Shown here one piece after another: positions 9,438-21,400 of a stretch of 39,832 nt of DNA. Each line of letters begins with the position of its first letter. Positions within the stretch are counted from its first letter, which is position 1. The translations under genes were made by a program, and so were the position numbers. Source of the stretch: Priapulus caudatus (taxonomy: Eukaryota; Priapulida; Priapulimorpha; Priapulimorphida; Priapulidae); contig NW_014577078.1 of NCBI RefSeq assembly GCF_000485595.1, positions 1,344,925 to 1,384,756 of the forward strand, in the 5' to 3' direction. The notes under the pieces were generated by a model. That model did not search any database. It saw only the letters and a program-made list of their open reading frames with translations, and was not told the origin of the DNA.

Positions 9438-11708
9438 GTAAATGCGTACGCACGTACGCCAGCTTACTTGACCCGTACTTGGTTGTCCAGCAGCCTGCTA
9501 TCTCTGTAGATGTGAGTTACTCATAATCAGTAGCGTGTATACATAATACTGATTTCCAAAGGAATACTAAATGCAGATTCTAATGCATATAGAAGGCATA
9601 AATCTCACATGCGCTCAATGCAGCCTGGAACATTCTATTGCAACTAATTCCGCGTAAAAGGTTTAGGAATAAAAAACCATTGTAGTGCAAAGAAATAATG
9701 AGATATCTATCCATTAAAGCACATTCATATACAGACGGGTGTCACTGTGTAATGATTACTCTTAACGCAAATCCATTTCATGTTGTAGGGGTAGGATCAC
9801 CCTTTGGAATCTGTCCTCGCTAAAGCACATGACTGTCATGCTTCTTCATCGATCTCTTCGGTATACTAGTAGCAAAGATTATATATATATATATCATCGC
9901 TACTAGTATACCGAAGAGATTGATGAAGTAGCATGACATGTGCTTTATATATTATTATTATTTAGTCTTATTATATATATATTATTACGTTGCTTATATA
10001 TATATATATTTATATATATATATAATTTCTTGAGTTGAATGATCATATCTAAGTGCGTTTATTCTGTATGCAGGCCCCCGCCTGGTTTCGCCAGCAGACT
10101 CAGTTTTGCTTCCGCTGGCACCCAGACGGCGATGGTGGTCAGTGTGGCACTGGCAGCGAACCGCGTGAGATCTGCGCAAATACGGGCCAGCAGACAGCTG
10201 TCTATAGAGATGATACGGACGGCCGCGGCGGAGGCTGCCAAATGTCGTGGGGCATCGTGTCGCCGCACAGTAGCAGCTGGTTCAAGGCAGTGCAAGTCTG
10301 CTACCGTTTCTACGCCGATGGAAATGCGGGGCAGGTAAGCTGCCCGGGTTGAAATGCCCTAGCAGAAGTTCCCCCCTGCGCGCGTTAGTCTGACCAAAAG
10401 AGAATAGCTAAGTCTGAAGGAAGCCGAGTATAGTCGTGGACGTATATGTTTCTATGGGCGATAGTCTATAGTAATCACGCTATGGGTTTGAGTGGACATG
10501 GGGTTTCTGAAATTTTGTTGAATTGTTCATTGCGGAAATGTGTAAAATAAAATTTTAATAGTCTCCTACAATTTCACTAATAAATTAGTCTAATATTGGT
10601 TTCAGATTGTTGTTTTATCTAATATAATATTATTGCAAACCTGTACCTTCCGTGTCATTTAACTGCAGTCTACTATAAATCTACTGTCTGAAGTTTATTG
10701 TGACGGTGAATAGTTTCTGTGTTGTTTTCACGGGCAGTGTCACACCGGCTCAGTCACTGGAAGAGTATATGAATTCTGTGCACCGGTGGGACAGTTCACA
10801 TCCTCCTACCGCGACGACACCGACGGAAGGGCAGGCGGATGTCGTATGTCCTGGAAGCTGAAACTGCCATCAACGACCACCCTCGAACCTTGGGCTCAGA
10901 AGATCCAGCTCTGCTTTCAATGGTAAGCCCAGGCTAACGTGAGCGCACGTGAAGATCATCATTCAGTGCGATTTACGCTCGGCTTTCTGCCACGCTGCTG
11001 TACTATACTACTAGCTTTACTACTTACTATACTACTAGTTTTACTACTTACTATACTACTAGCTTTACTACTTACAATACTACTAGTTTTACTACTTACT
11101 ATACTACTAGCTTTACTACTTACTATACTACTAGCTTTACTACTTACTATACTACTAGCTTTACTACTTACTATACTACTAGCTTTACTATACTACTAGC
11201 TTTACTACTTACTATACTACTGCTCTACTACTTACTATACTACTGCTCTACTCTACCGGATGGGTTACGAGTGAAGATACGAACGCTACCAGGTGGCGTT
11301 TGCATTTTTGTATATTTTATACAAAGTAATCCCCACGCCGTGATAGCCTAATGAACTTCCACCCCAGTGAAAGGATCTTAGGCATAAATCGTGTGTGCAC
11401 GTGTGTGTACATGCATCCGTGCGTGCGTGCGTACATGCGTGCGTGCGTACATACATGCGTGCGTGCGTGCGTGCATATACGTTCTCGCATGCGCGGGCGT
11501 TTTCGTTATTAGCTATCACATTTACATGCGACGTGGAAATTAATTGCTGCTGCCTTGCAGGTACCCGGATGGCGACGGTGGTCAGTGTGGCGGAGGTGCG
11601 GCCAGGAAGCTCTGCGCAAATGCAGGATTTTGGACCCCGTACTATCGTGACGATACAGATGGGAGGGGTGGCGGCTGTCGCATGAGTTGGGGCATTTACG
11701 CTGCTTGA
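8754..11708 (+). CDS. Type II membrane protein with LNR and three tandem 4-Cys repeats (4 exons, complete)
   Basis: Joined exons 8754-9437, 10074-10334, 10738-10922 and 11561-11708 give 1278 bases, 425 residues plus TGA, with all junctions in phase. Residues 1-33 are cytoplasmic, and about 35-58 form a signal anchor preceded by KTKR, predicting an extracellular C-terminus. The stalk (59-164) has an NST sequon at 150. R165-R168 (RRKR) is a furin-type site, suggesting shedding. An LNR follows at 174-205 (C174, DGWC184DEEC188N, DNGDC200C, C205). LNRs bind calcium in Notch and PAPP-A. Three modules follow (about 238-288, 304-354, 374-420). Each has four cysteines (240/252/262/283, 304/316/329/350, 374/386/395/416) and YRDDTDGRxGGCxMSW; modules 1 and 3 also have WxPDGDGGQCG. 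I do not recognise this module family. The acidic Asp/Gly-rich loops would suit metal binding, but that is inference. No enzyme motif is visible. Confidence 0.88.
9823..9945. mobile_element. Hairpin MITE in intron 1, TA target
   Basis: Inverted arms of about 50 bases begin AAGCACATGACTGTCATG and end CATGACATGTGCTT, around an AT loop. TA dinucleotides flank both ends (9821-9822, 9946-9947), as for Tc1/mariner-type MITEs. The left arm has a 4-base insertion relative to the right. An AT microsatellite follows to about 10023. The element does not touch the splice sites of intron 1. Confidence 0.7.
10074..10334 (+). CDS. LNR gene exon 2: first 4-Cys module
   Basis: 261 bases encode residues 229-315, phase 0 at both ends, with acceptor TGTATGCAG|GCC and donor CAG|GTAAGC. 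It carries the whole first module (WHPDGDGGQCG, then YRDDTDGRGGGCQMSW) and the opening of the second, CYRFYADGNAGQ, which joins directly to the Cys of exon 3. Confidence 0.88.
10738..10922 (+). CDS. LNR gene exon 3: second 4-Cys module
   Basis: 185 bases encode residues 316-376 and two bases of codon 377. The acceptor is ACGGGCAG|TGT and the donor ATG|GTAAGC. It contains YRDDTDGRAGGCRMSW and starts module 3 (QKIQLCFQW). The Trp codon at the 3' junction is split TG/G and restored by exon 4. Confidence 0.86.
10999..11250. repeat. 24-bp minisatellite in intron 3
   Basis: About ten tandem copies of a 24-base unit, TACTATACTACTAGCTTTAC plus TACT, with C/T variation in AGCTTT versus AGTTTT and shorter units at the 3' end. 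Because the unit is a multiple of three it stays open and yields a Leu/Ile/Thr-rich artefactual frame. Confidence 0.9.
11393..11485. repeat. GTGC/GTACATGC microsatellite in intron 3
   Basis: An alternating purine-pyrimidine tract, about 75 bases upstream of the exon 4 acceptor. Confidence 0.8.
11561..11708 (+). CDS. LNR gene exon 4: third 4-Cys module and stop
   Basis: 148 bases follow the acceptor CTGCCTTGCAG|GTA. They complete W377 and encode YPDGDGGQCGG and YRDDTDGRGGGCRMSW, ending GIYAA-TGA at 11708. The module stops within a few residues of the conserved Trp, so the protein ends at the domain edge with no tail. Confidence 0.87.
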
Positions 11709-11827
11709 AGAGAAGAAACTACAAACTAGTTCTGAGCGTCAAGAGTGTTATTTCGACATTGTAATATATATATATGTGCAGCAATAGGCCGAATATGTTG
11801 ATAATTATTCTATTGATTATGAGGTCT

Positions 11828-11833
11828 AATAAA
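11828..11833 (+). terminator. Polyadenylation signal AATAAA
   Basis: AATAAA lies 120 bases after the stop codon, and a second one occurs in GAATAAATAAAT at about 11858. Either could end the LNR transcript. Confidence 0.5.
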
Positions 11834-11899
11834 TGAAACGAATGTATAATGAATACGAATAAATAAATATATATAACCCCGTGAAAATTCTTCATAAAA

Positions 11900-14245
11900 G
11901 TAAGCATCACGTTAAAACATCTTGAAACTACTACAATAAAGCATATAATAATTAAACAGTTCACAAATATATCTTCAGTATCTGCGCAATCCTCGACATG
12001 GGCATAAACAAAACGCCAGCTACATGCATAAAAATAAATGTTTATTTTCTCAACACACCACAGCTAGTGGTCACAACCACTCAGTGGTCGCAGTTACGCT
12101 GGCTGGTAACATTCAGCAGTCAGCGAAACACGTCACTGGGTTCACTGTAAAATGGCAACACGCCGCAGGCCTGTAAACGCCCTCAACCAATATCGTCACG
12201 AATCTATCCGCGGTTCCAAGTACCAGTCGACTGCGGTAATTACACATAGACTTCTATGGATACCGTCCATTAGAGGCCCATCCATTTGCGTGACAAGCAG
12301 ACCGCTGGCTAATTATCCGTGGCGCAGGCGCCATTGACACACGGCCTTGTGACGACGTCGTACGGGCTAAAGTCATATCCGTTAACTTCGTTTAACGGAC
12401 GCCGCGCGGTAGCGACATTAACGTAACAATGCGATCAACGCTATTATTTCGTTCACCGCATCAACAATCCGCGCGTGATCTGCCTACGGATCCCAACCCG
12501 GCAGAAAAGAACGGCATGGTGTGTAAATGATTTTAGGGGCGTTTCCCCCGACGCACCGCGCCATACCGTGCCCGTGGCGCCGTGTGCGTGCACGACGCTC
12601 ACGGCGCCAGGCGATAATGACGACCGTTACTTATTGACGCGTCGTCAAACAACGTGCGACGCGTTACACAGTTAGTCTGCTAACTACGCGACAATAAAGT
12701 ATGCGTAAAGCTAAATAATATATTTAAGCTTAATGAATACTCGAATATATGAAAACCATAACCAAACTTCGAATAATGATCTAGTTTCGTATTTGATTTC
12801 GATGAAAACTGTCAGAATCAATATCGCTGTTGAATGTAGTCAATTTGAAAGGTTTTCCTTAACCACTGAGCAGAATATACGTGAACTGAAACGCTCATTG
12901 CTTATCCGTAATACTCAAGTGACACCGTGTAGCACATTGGTGTGGAAAATACATTTAAACCTTAAACGATCAACGCGTCACTGCAATACATATGCATGAC
13001 TCAACTGTTTCATTGATATTACAGTTCATATGTGAAATTTTCGTATAACGAATTTGACCGCACCAGAAATTTTTATACTTTTTTTCCAGATAGAGCTAAG
13101 TTCATTAAAAAACGTGGTTAACCACTTCAATATTTGCCCGTTCATCCACAAATAGCTACAACAAACGGAACAGTATACGTTGCAATGAAATGAAATCTCA
13201 ATCTGACTAGTCCTCTATAATCCCTCCGGATATTAAGTTTAAATATGATTTTCGTCAAGCAAAAACGCGGTTTTGTTTATTTGCATGCGAATCGTTGCAC
13301 GACATTTATTTGCCTTAGCAATCGCCCTAGGGCTTGGACTTGTAAGCTTTAGGTATTTCGATATCATGTATACCCACGGACTACGATTCGTGACGACTAC
13401 TCATGTTCTTCTGACCGCAGTTCACACAATCAGAGCAGGAGCGTGCATAAATAACAGCCAAAACGCAGGATTATAATATCTAGATGTAGGTAGTAAGCTA
13501 CCTAGATACCTCAATCTAGATGGTTATACCTACGTGATAATATACATAGACATACGGCCAATACATCCATACTGTCGATTTTACGTATACTATTGTATTG
13601 TCGTTATTATTTTGTTTCCAAGCAGTAAAGAGCGGTAATGTCGAATGTTCAGTTAGGAAAATTTCACTGTTGAAAAAATGGTACATAATTTTTTACTCTA
13701 TCAGTAGTGAGAATAGTTAGAAAGGTGCGTCAAGTTGACACGTTATATATCCTAACACATTTAATATATCCAAAATGGTTTTGCAATATTATCTTTACAG
13801 TCGCATGTCTTTTGCTTATAGATAACAGTAACACACGGATGGCAATTGCGAATATTCTAAAAACGACGTGAAATGTGGCCCACGTGACTAACAAGACCTA
13901 TATTTGTCTTTAGTCGATGAGCATTTAGTATATATACATATAACTGTCGTAGTCGTCTCTCGTATAGCTATAATATGTTAATCTATGTACAATTACATAT
14001 AAACTGTTACACGTGACATATCTTTGGTATGATGTTTTTCATATCATATCATTTCATTGAGTGATGAACTGCCAACTATGAAGTCACATTATCACAACCT
14101 TCATACCCATATGCCAAGCTGGGCTCTGATTGTTCCAGCGATAGAGCTTGCCAGAGTCCATGCGATCGTCGCGGCCTCTAGTGTCTATTCTGGGCGCAAA
14201 TATTTTTGATACGTTACGAATAAACGGGTCATAGTGCACCGACGT
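11900..14245. other. No gene visible between the two genes
   Basis: This stretch separates the convergent 3' ends of the LNR gene (+) and DUOXA (-). I see no exon with protein resemblance. The short ORFs at 12152-12337, 12475-12675 and 12733-12999 look random. Its right part may be DUOXA 3' untranslated sequence if the candidate exon at 14246-14268 is real. Confidence 0.5.
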
Positions 14246-14268
14246 TTACAACGACAGCCGGCTCTTCC
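14246..14268 (-). CDS. DUOXA: Candidate last coding exon of DUOXA
   Basis: A strong acceptor, TTTTTTTGTTTCAG, precedes GGAAGAGCCGG on the - strand. Spliced from the GTAAAG donor at 15688, the phase-1 codon is completed and the frame reads RKSRLSL then TAA at 14248-14246, a short basic tail. The alternative is read-through of the previous exon into the microsatellite, ending at 15297. The splice reading is preferred because it avoids poly-His/Ser tracts, but neither is proven. Confidence 0.4.
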
Positions 14269-15387
14269 CTGAAACAAAAAAAAACACCATTATAAACACG
14301 TACTTCACGTACAAGCGTTACACGCAGTAAGCCTACAAAAGAAAAATAGGTAGGACGTGTCACGGTGATTAAAATTATCCGGGCCTATATTAAATACTAA
14401 TATGATATGTTTACATTTTCCTGCTAGACCAGGAGAATACTATATGAAGAAATTCTATAGGAGAATTCTCGTGGTTTATACATTCCACCTTGGATTACTA
14501 TATGCGTTTGAAGTTTAAAATATTAAAGCGCCCTAGTTTCGTCAGAGCAGATGGAATGAGACACCGGCTATGCGCGCGCACCTGCCGCTAGCGCTGATAG
14601 GGTCTATGTCTCCCTGGGTACCACTTCCGCGCGCATATATTTGCTAATATATTGACTAATCGTCTATCGACAATAAACTCAATATTCACAGAGAGTATAG
14701 CTAAGACATGTGTCTATAGGTATCTAAAATTTTAGAAATGTAACTCAAACCCTTCGCGAGATGTTAGAGTTAGTACACTATCCTACGGGCAATAGCCGCG
14801 CGTATATATTAGCCTATGAGCGATACCGTGCGTATATTTTTGATAATGAATTAAACCATTCGTGATTCAATAAACTCAATTCATAGATTTCTAGAAATGT
14901 AGCTCAATTTGTTCGCGAGATATGAAAGTTAATACACTTTCATGCCGCCTATAGCGCAATAGCGTATGCGGAGGAGGAGGGGGGGTTAACAGCTATATAC
15001 AATGCGCCAGTACAGGCGGGCGCGGTTCGAACATTTAATCATCTGTAATTCACTTCTAAGGAATATCTACATTGGGCACCCCCTCTAATATTTATAGTAC
15101 TGCCATAGGCTACAACTGTGCCAAGTTTGATGCTTTTGTCAGCTCTGTAACGATCATGAAGCTAAGGGACCTGACTAAAGTTATTACAATCATAATTGCA
15201 CTGAATAACCGAGTTGACGATCAGCGCCGCGCTGCGGATTATCACGTTTCTTCATTTGATTCGTCGATTTATTTCGAGGAAATGGGGAGGAAGAGACTAA
15301 GAAAAAGAAAAGAGTAATTCGACGACGACGACAACGACGGCAATGGCGACGAAAATGCAAAACAAAAAAAAATGTGAATAATAATAA

Positions 15388-15418
<31 letters not shown>

Positions 15419-18400
15419 AAGAAGAAGAAAAAGAAGAAGAGGAGGAGGAAAAAGAAGATGATGATGATGATGATGAAGATGCAGAAGAAGAAGAAGAAGA
15501 AGAAGAAGAAGAAGAAGAGGAAGAAAGAATAATAATAATAATAATAAGATGATGATGATGATGATGACGACGACGACGACGACGACGATGATTATGAAGG
15601 AAAGCGTCGGAGGAAGGGAGAAAAAAAGAGGACGGGCAAGGGAATGGTAGTACGTGTATGTACCTAACGCGGTCATTTGGGGCTTTACTTGACCGCTGTC
15701 GTATCTCGTAGAGGTGCGTGTGTCCTGGATATTGTGAGAGTTCGTAGCCCCTGCTCTCCATCTCTTCTCGGCCAGCCTCAAACTCGCGTCTCCTCTCATC
15801 CTTGTCCATCTCGAAGATAAGGGACATGTGTTGCGGCGAGCAAGCGTCCACCACGGCGATGGTGGCGCCCACGCAAATGCACAAGATTCCTGCAGTCAGT
15901 AAACATTTAGCACTTTTTCGCTGCCGCTTCCCGTCAGCGAGCATTTAAAGAAAATGTCGATAACGGTTTAGACATATAAAGATCGCACTATGTCGAACAA
16001 GGAAATAATAGCAAATATGGCGCCCGCTTATTGTATGCATGGAATCGATTACCAACCCCCGATATATAATAAAAATCAGCTAGACCTTTATTTGCTGCTC
16101 TTAAAAAAGTAGATCACCAGAGGAAAGCCTCTCATATTTGCAAGTCACATGTTAACTTACCGGTCGCCAGCACGAGCCAATAGCACCAGCCGAGTTTGAA
16201 TCGCAAGACCTCCAAGTCGAAGTGGATGCGCAGCTCGTACTTGGGCAGCAGCATGTAGTATAGACCGTTTGTGAGTAACAGAAGCACGCCGGTCAGTATC
16301 ATGCTGTAGGCTCCATACCTCAGCACCATGCAGAACAACACGTTACCGACCAGCCAGATCGCGAACGCCGTCCTGTGCGTGGCGGAAGAGAATACGGATA
16401 CAGCACGAGTATGGATAGTACGCAGAGTGCAGTGAAAAAAGATCATGAGTGAATAATAATAGTATAGTAGTATTAGTACGAGCGGTGAACTATATTGCAC
16501 TGTCGACTGCGTGGTTGCGCTCAGGAAACGGTATAGACTATGCTTTGCTTACTTATTACTTTTGCTCTTATCTTTGCTTCTCGGACGAGTTAATCCGTGT
16601 TTACTATTTGCTAAATTCATTACTGCCAACTCTGCGCTCCACCTAACTCTAGCACTATAGCCCTTCGCTCTGCCACAGGGAAGCGCCTGCGGGCGCCACA
16701 GGAACTGCCTGCATGTGGCGGAGCGAAGGGCTATAGCTACGCCCTGCCCGGTGCGTTGTGTTTAGCACAACAAAACATAGAAAGCAATGAGGCTAAACAA
16801 GAGGCCATACTAGTCATACTGTTCTTTTTATGGTTTGCATCGTCGCAGGAGAAGAAGGGACGTCCGATTACCTGTAGGCCTACAAAGCACGACCGGTACG
16901 TTTTTCGTATGAGCATCACGGGCCATCCCGCACCCACTCATCGGACCATACAGCGTCGAAAAGACGAAATATTTCACCATGAAGGTTGGAATGAGGGTAT
17001 AGAAATACCAGATGATATATGATCTAGTCAGAAGTATAATATATATATACATATATATATATATACAGGGGCGGCGCCACGGTTTTCAAAGTGGGGGGGC
17101 CAAATTGAGAGAATGAAGCGACCATGCCGGGGGGGGGGGGTGTGAAGTAAACCCGGACCCGGACCCGGNNNNNNNNNNNNNNNNNNNNNNNNNCTACCTC
17201 CCGTCGTGTCGTCGTTCGGACGTAGTTCTAGAGAGAGAGAGAGAGAGAGACAGAGAGAGACAGATCGAGAGAAAGAGAGAGAGAGATAGAGCGCGCGCAA
17301 AAGGGAGACGGTGAGTCAGGGTAGGAGAGAGGAACCGAAGGAAGGATGTGGGTTAAGAAGGAGGAAGAAAGGAGGGAGAGGGGAGTGAGGTGGGAGGGAG
17401 GGAGGGAGGGAGCGAAGCGGGAGAGATGGAGAGAAGAAGAGACAGCAGTGAGGAAGGAATTTGTTTCGTCACTTTCAATTCTTTTCAGATCGCTTATATA
17501 CGACATAACAACCATCCCCCAAACACAAATTCTGATAGCAACCTCAAAGTACACTCTACTCAAGATGGCTGTCGGAAGTCTAGCCACGGACAAAAACCAA
17601 ATGCTACGGCTGTAGCGTTACGTCTTTTGAGTACTATCATAACGCTGCAGTACTTGCTAATGTAATTTCCATGAAACACGTAAAGCTGCACTCTCGGCAA
17701 AAGGCGCTTTTCCGCGAGCCATCAGATGATACACCGCCAGCGCACTTTACTGTAACATCTCACGATGTACTAATATCGCACATACTGTGGTTAAATAAAT
17801 AAATAATAATAACAATAATAATAATAATAATAATAATAAATACGTACCAGAGTAGCATGTAGGAGTAGTAGCCAGCGGATCTATAACACCTTCCCCAAAT
17901 AAAGCCCTCGTGATCCACGCTGAAATACTCTGCTACAGTGAGAATTGGGTAAGGCAGGCCTTTGACTAGCGCTGCCTTATAGCCAGTCTTTACGTCTTCA
18001 ACTGCAACGGAAATAAATTATACTAAACAACGTAATGACGTTGGACAACTATGCGTATACTTATTTCTGCTTTTGACACGAAGCATTGGCTAGCACACTC
18101 GTTTGTTAATATATTCCACTACTACTACTATTACTACGCATGAGACGTGTTTACGTATTTACGCGAAATACTTTAATTATACACAATACAAAATTTATTA
18201 AGACAATTCAGTATACCTTAGTTTCGCCATAAAGTGAGAGCGCCAGTTATCGGTCCATTACGTTGCGAGGTTAGTTTCGTTAGCAAGGACGATAACGCTA
18301 CCGAAACCATTTGCTGACTATATACCTATTATAATTTACTGTTTTACAAGTAATAATTATTGTTATTACACCAATGCGTTTCGCACAACGGTTGGGTAAG

Positions 18401-21400
18401 TAACGTTCAATGTTACCAGTCGCTCACACTTAAAAGCCTACGGCTACAAAATAACTTAATTAAATGGGCGGTGAATCTTTATGTGGTCGCGGCGCTGGGG
18501 AAGAAAACGGTTCCTTGACAATAGCCACACAGTTCTCTCTAATTTGAATGTAAACGGCGCCCCCATGTAATGGTTAGAACTCCGTAGAAAGGTGGTGGGT
18601 TAATTAGGTGCCGCTCTTCCCCCACGATTCGCGGTCGATAAAAATTAAACGAACAAAGAACGGGATTCATCCAATGCGCTGCGGTCCTGTTTTTGTGTCA
18701 GTGTGTCAGTCTAGACAGAATGCAATTTTAGCAGCTGAACACTGGGCAGAATTGATGACAGCTATAAACGCGTCCTTCGGAGTGTAGGTTAATTGCAGTC
18801 GTCGCGTTATAGCGGTGCTTAGCAGTCACCGTAGAAAGCGCTACTGCTGCACCCGTAACCAATGGCGTACATTGCATTCTATCCTCAGGCCGGGCTTCGT
18901 TTGAGGACGGTCACATTCCTTTTGTGATGTGACATTGGGGAGACACCGACGGGTCCTACTGCTTAGTATATAACCGGTCCGGACTGAAAGAAGACGTCTC
19001 GTTTTCGAAGGTGCCAGTTAAGTTATTCTTTACGACCCATTCGTAACGTCTTTTGACCTATTCGGTCCTCTATTCAGACAAGCTTGTCTGACCTTCGATC
19101 GATCATCAATCATGGCTGCTGTTGCCCCAGATGTCCACAACTGATCAAATTAACAACGATAAAGCCAAAGCTAACCTTTAGCAGTATACGAATTTCATTG
19201 AACCGTTCTTGTTCAAGAACAGACTTGTATGATTTTTTAACAACAACTCTGGCCTAGATTTTTACTAAAAAAAGTCATGAAGGTTTTAATCGATTGCCCC
19301 TGCATCTTTGTATCCTCTCTGTGTTGTCACGGGGACAATCCTTCTATCTAATAATAGTAATTGAGGTGGTGGATGAACAATGATTATTGGCCTTAGGCCT
19401 AAAATTCTTCTTTCTAAACGTTGCTTGGATACCAACTTACTTTTAGACAATTTTAACGTTTTATGCGTAATCATACACGATTCCCAACGTTTGGGTAAAT
19501 AACACGCATTCTCTAGCTTCTAACGAACTGACTATGAAGATCTACTACGAACTTACTAACACAAGCATAAATATTTTCTCTAAATACACGGCTTTACCTG
19601 GTGCACTAGACAACGGCTACATTAAGGGTTAGGGTTAGGGTTAGCACAAACAACGGCGAGGGCATGGCCTTCGTAACATCTGTTAGTCGGAAACTTGTCA
19701 TTTGGACTGGGAAGAAGACGAAACTAAACATAAATGTTCTCAGATAGATTACGCTTCTTTTATCAACCTTAACTTTTCTCTACTGCTTCTAATTGCTCAT
19801 CTGTGCGGGCATTACGACAATGAAGGGCATGGGAACGTATAGCGACGGTTGATATCCAAATAAACATATGTCTCGAATACTGGTTCGAAAAACAGTTAGC
19901 TCTTTGTTTTTTACATATGAATTAATTCGCCTCTGGCTACTAATAGGTAAGACTTTGCCTGGTATTTAAAGTGAGTGCAACTTGTTTGCAAATATTAAAT
20001 TTCGCGTATGATTTAGAATAGCATAATATTATAGAATACGATAAATTTTTTATGTACGAGTCGTTCAATGGTCTTATCCTCGAGTATTAATAATCAATAC
20101 TACTATATATCGTAAATTTTATCATGTATATAATTTGTTCAGAAAAATCACTAAAGCGCGAAACAATAAAAGAATAATCAACTAGAGCACTCGGAGAGCA
20201 CAGACCTCCGCCAAGGCAGCTGAATTCTCTCAATGTGAAATTTTTTATTAATTAATTAATTAAGTGGAAAAATTAATTAATTAATTAATTAATTAAATAA
20301 TTAATTGGATCCGGATTAGTGCGAGCGTGCAGGTGGGGGAGGACTGTGGTTGCCCCTTAGCCTGTGTTTGTAAGTCTACAGCCAGCGCACCAAGCGGAAG
20401 TGAACTGTAACGTGCATGGTAACACACACACACACAAACCAACACTCAATGGCACGCCGGTAAAAACGCACCCGGCAGTTAGATGCGATATTGTATGACT
20501 ACTAGGCACTTAGGATATGACTACTAGGCACTTAAAAAAAAAAAAACCCCTACCCTAACCCTAACCTAACCTAAACCCTAACCCTAACCTAACCCTAACC
20601 CTAACTTTTTTTTATTTAAAAAAAATTAAATTAAATTAAAGTGCCTAGTAGTCATACAATATCGCATCTAACTGCCGAGTGCGGTAAAAACATAACCTCC
20701 GCCACGCCCCTGGCGGAGGTAATTATAGGATGAGTGCACGTTTAGCGAATTACGTGTACGAAACACTATACTATTACTATACATATACGAACATATAAGT
20801 ACTGATATTATAAAGGTGGAATTTTGCGATGACCAGCAGGTAAATATTTCATAGCATATTTTCTCAATTTTATCTAGCCAGTAAAGGCAAAACCCCTGTG
20901 CGGTCTCGCAGACGTCATCGTGGGGAAAATTGTTCTTGCCACCAGGGGGCGTGAATGACTGTGCTGCTGTATGTATTTCTGGGAGGCACGAATCGAATAA
21001 CTAGGGTTTCTGCAGTGTCCTCACAAAAACAAAGCAAAAGCGACATGTCGTGAAGAATGACTGGAATCCTGAGGCCAGTAATTATTATTTTTAGCCCTTC
21101 CAGGGAGTAACTATACGTTTTAAACTGACACCCGAGTGTATCCATCGCTGTCATCATATATTTAATGTCACGTTATTTTAAGTGGTAAGAGCGTTGCATT
21201 TGAGATAGATGTGTAGTTGAGGCGATCCGATACGCGCGGGTCAGTAGGCGACTACTGAAGGTTGATTGCGTTGTAAACGTGCCAGTATACATCATGCTTA
21301 TGGAATTACTGTAACTTTCTGTAAGATGCCGGCGCAGGCTAGTACGGTTCGCCCAGAGGCTTTTCCGCTACGCCCACGTACTATCAAGAGCGTATAAAAA

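Noticed and set aside
10939-11199. 86-codon Leu/Ile/Thr repeat frame resembling a hydrophobic protein
   Set aside because: It lies in intron 3 and is the translation of a 24-bp minisatellite.
15269-15799. Leu/Ile/His-rich 176-codon frame on the - strand
   Set aside because: It is a shifted reading of the DUOXA exon and the trinucleotide microsatellite. The DUOXA frame is the one with family motifs.
17028-17300. 90-codon frame on the - strand
   Set aside because: It crosses the run of Ns and a GA repeat.
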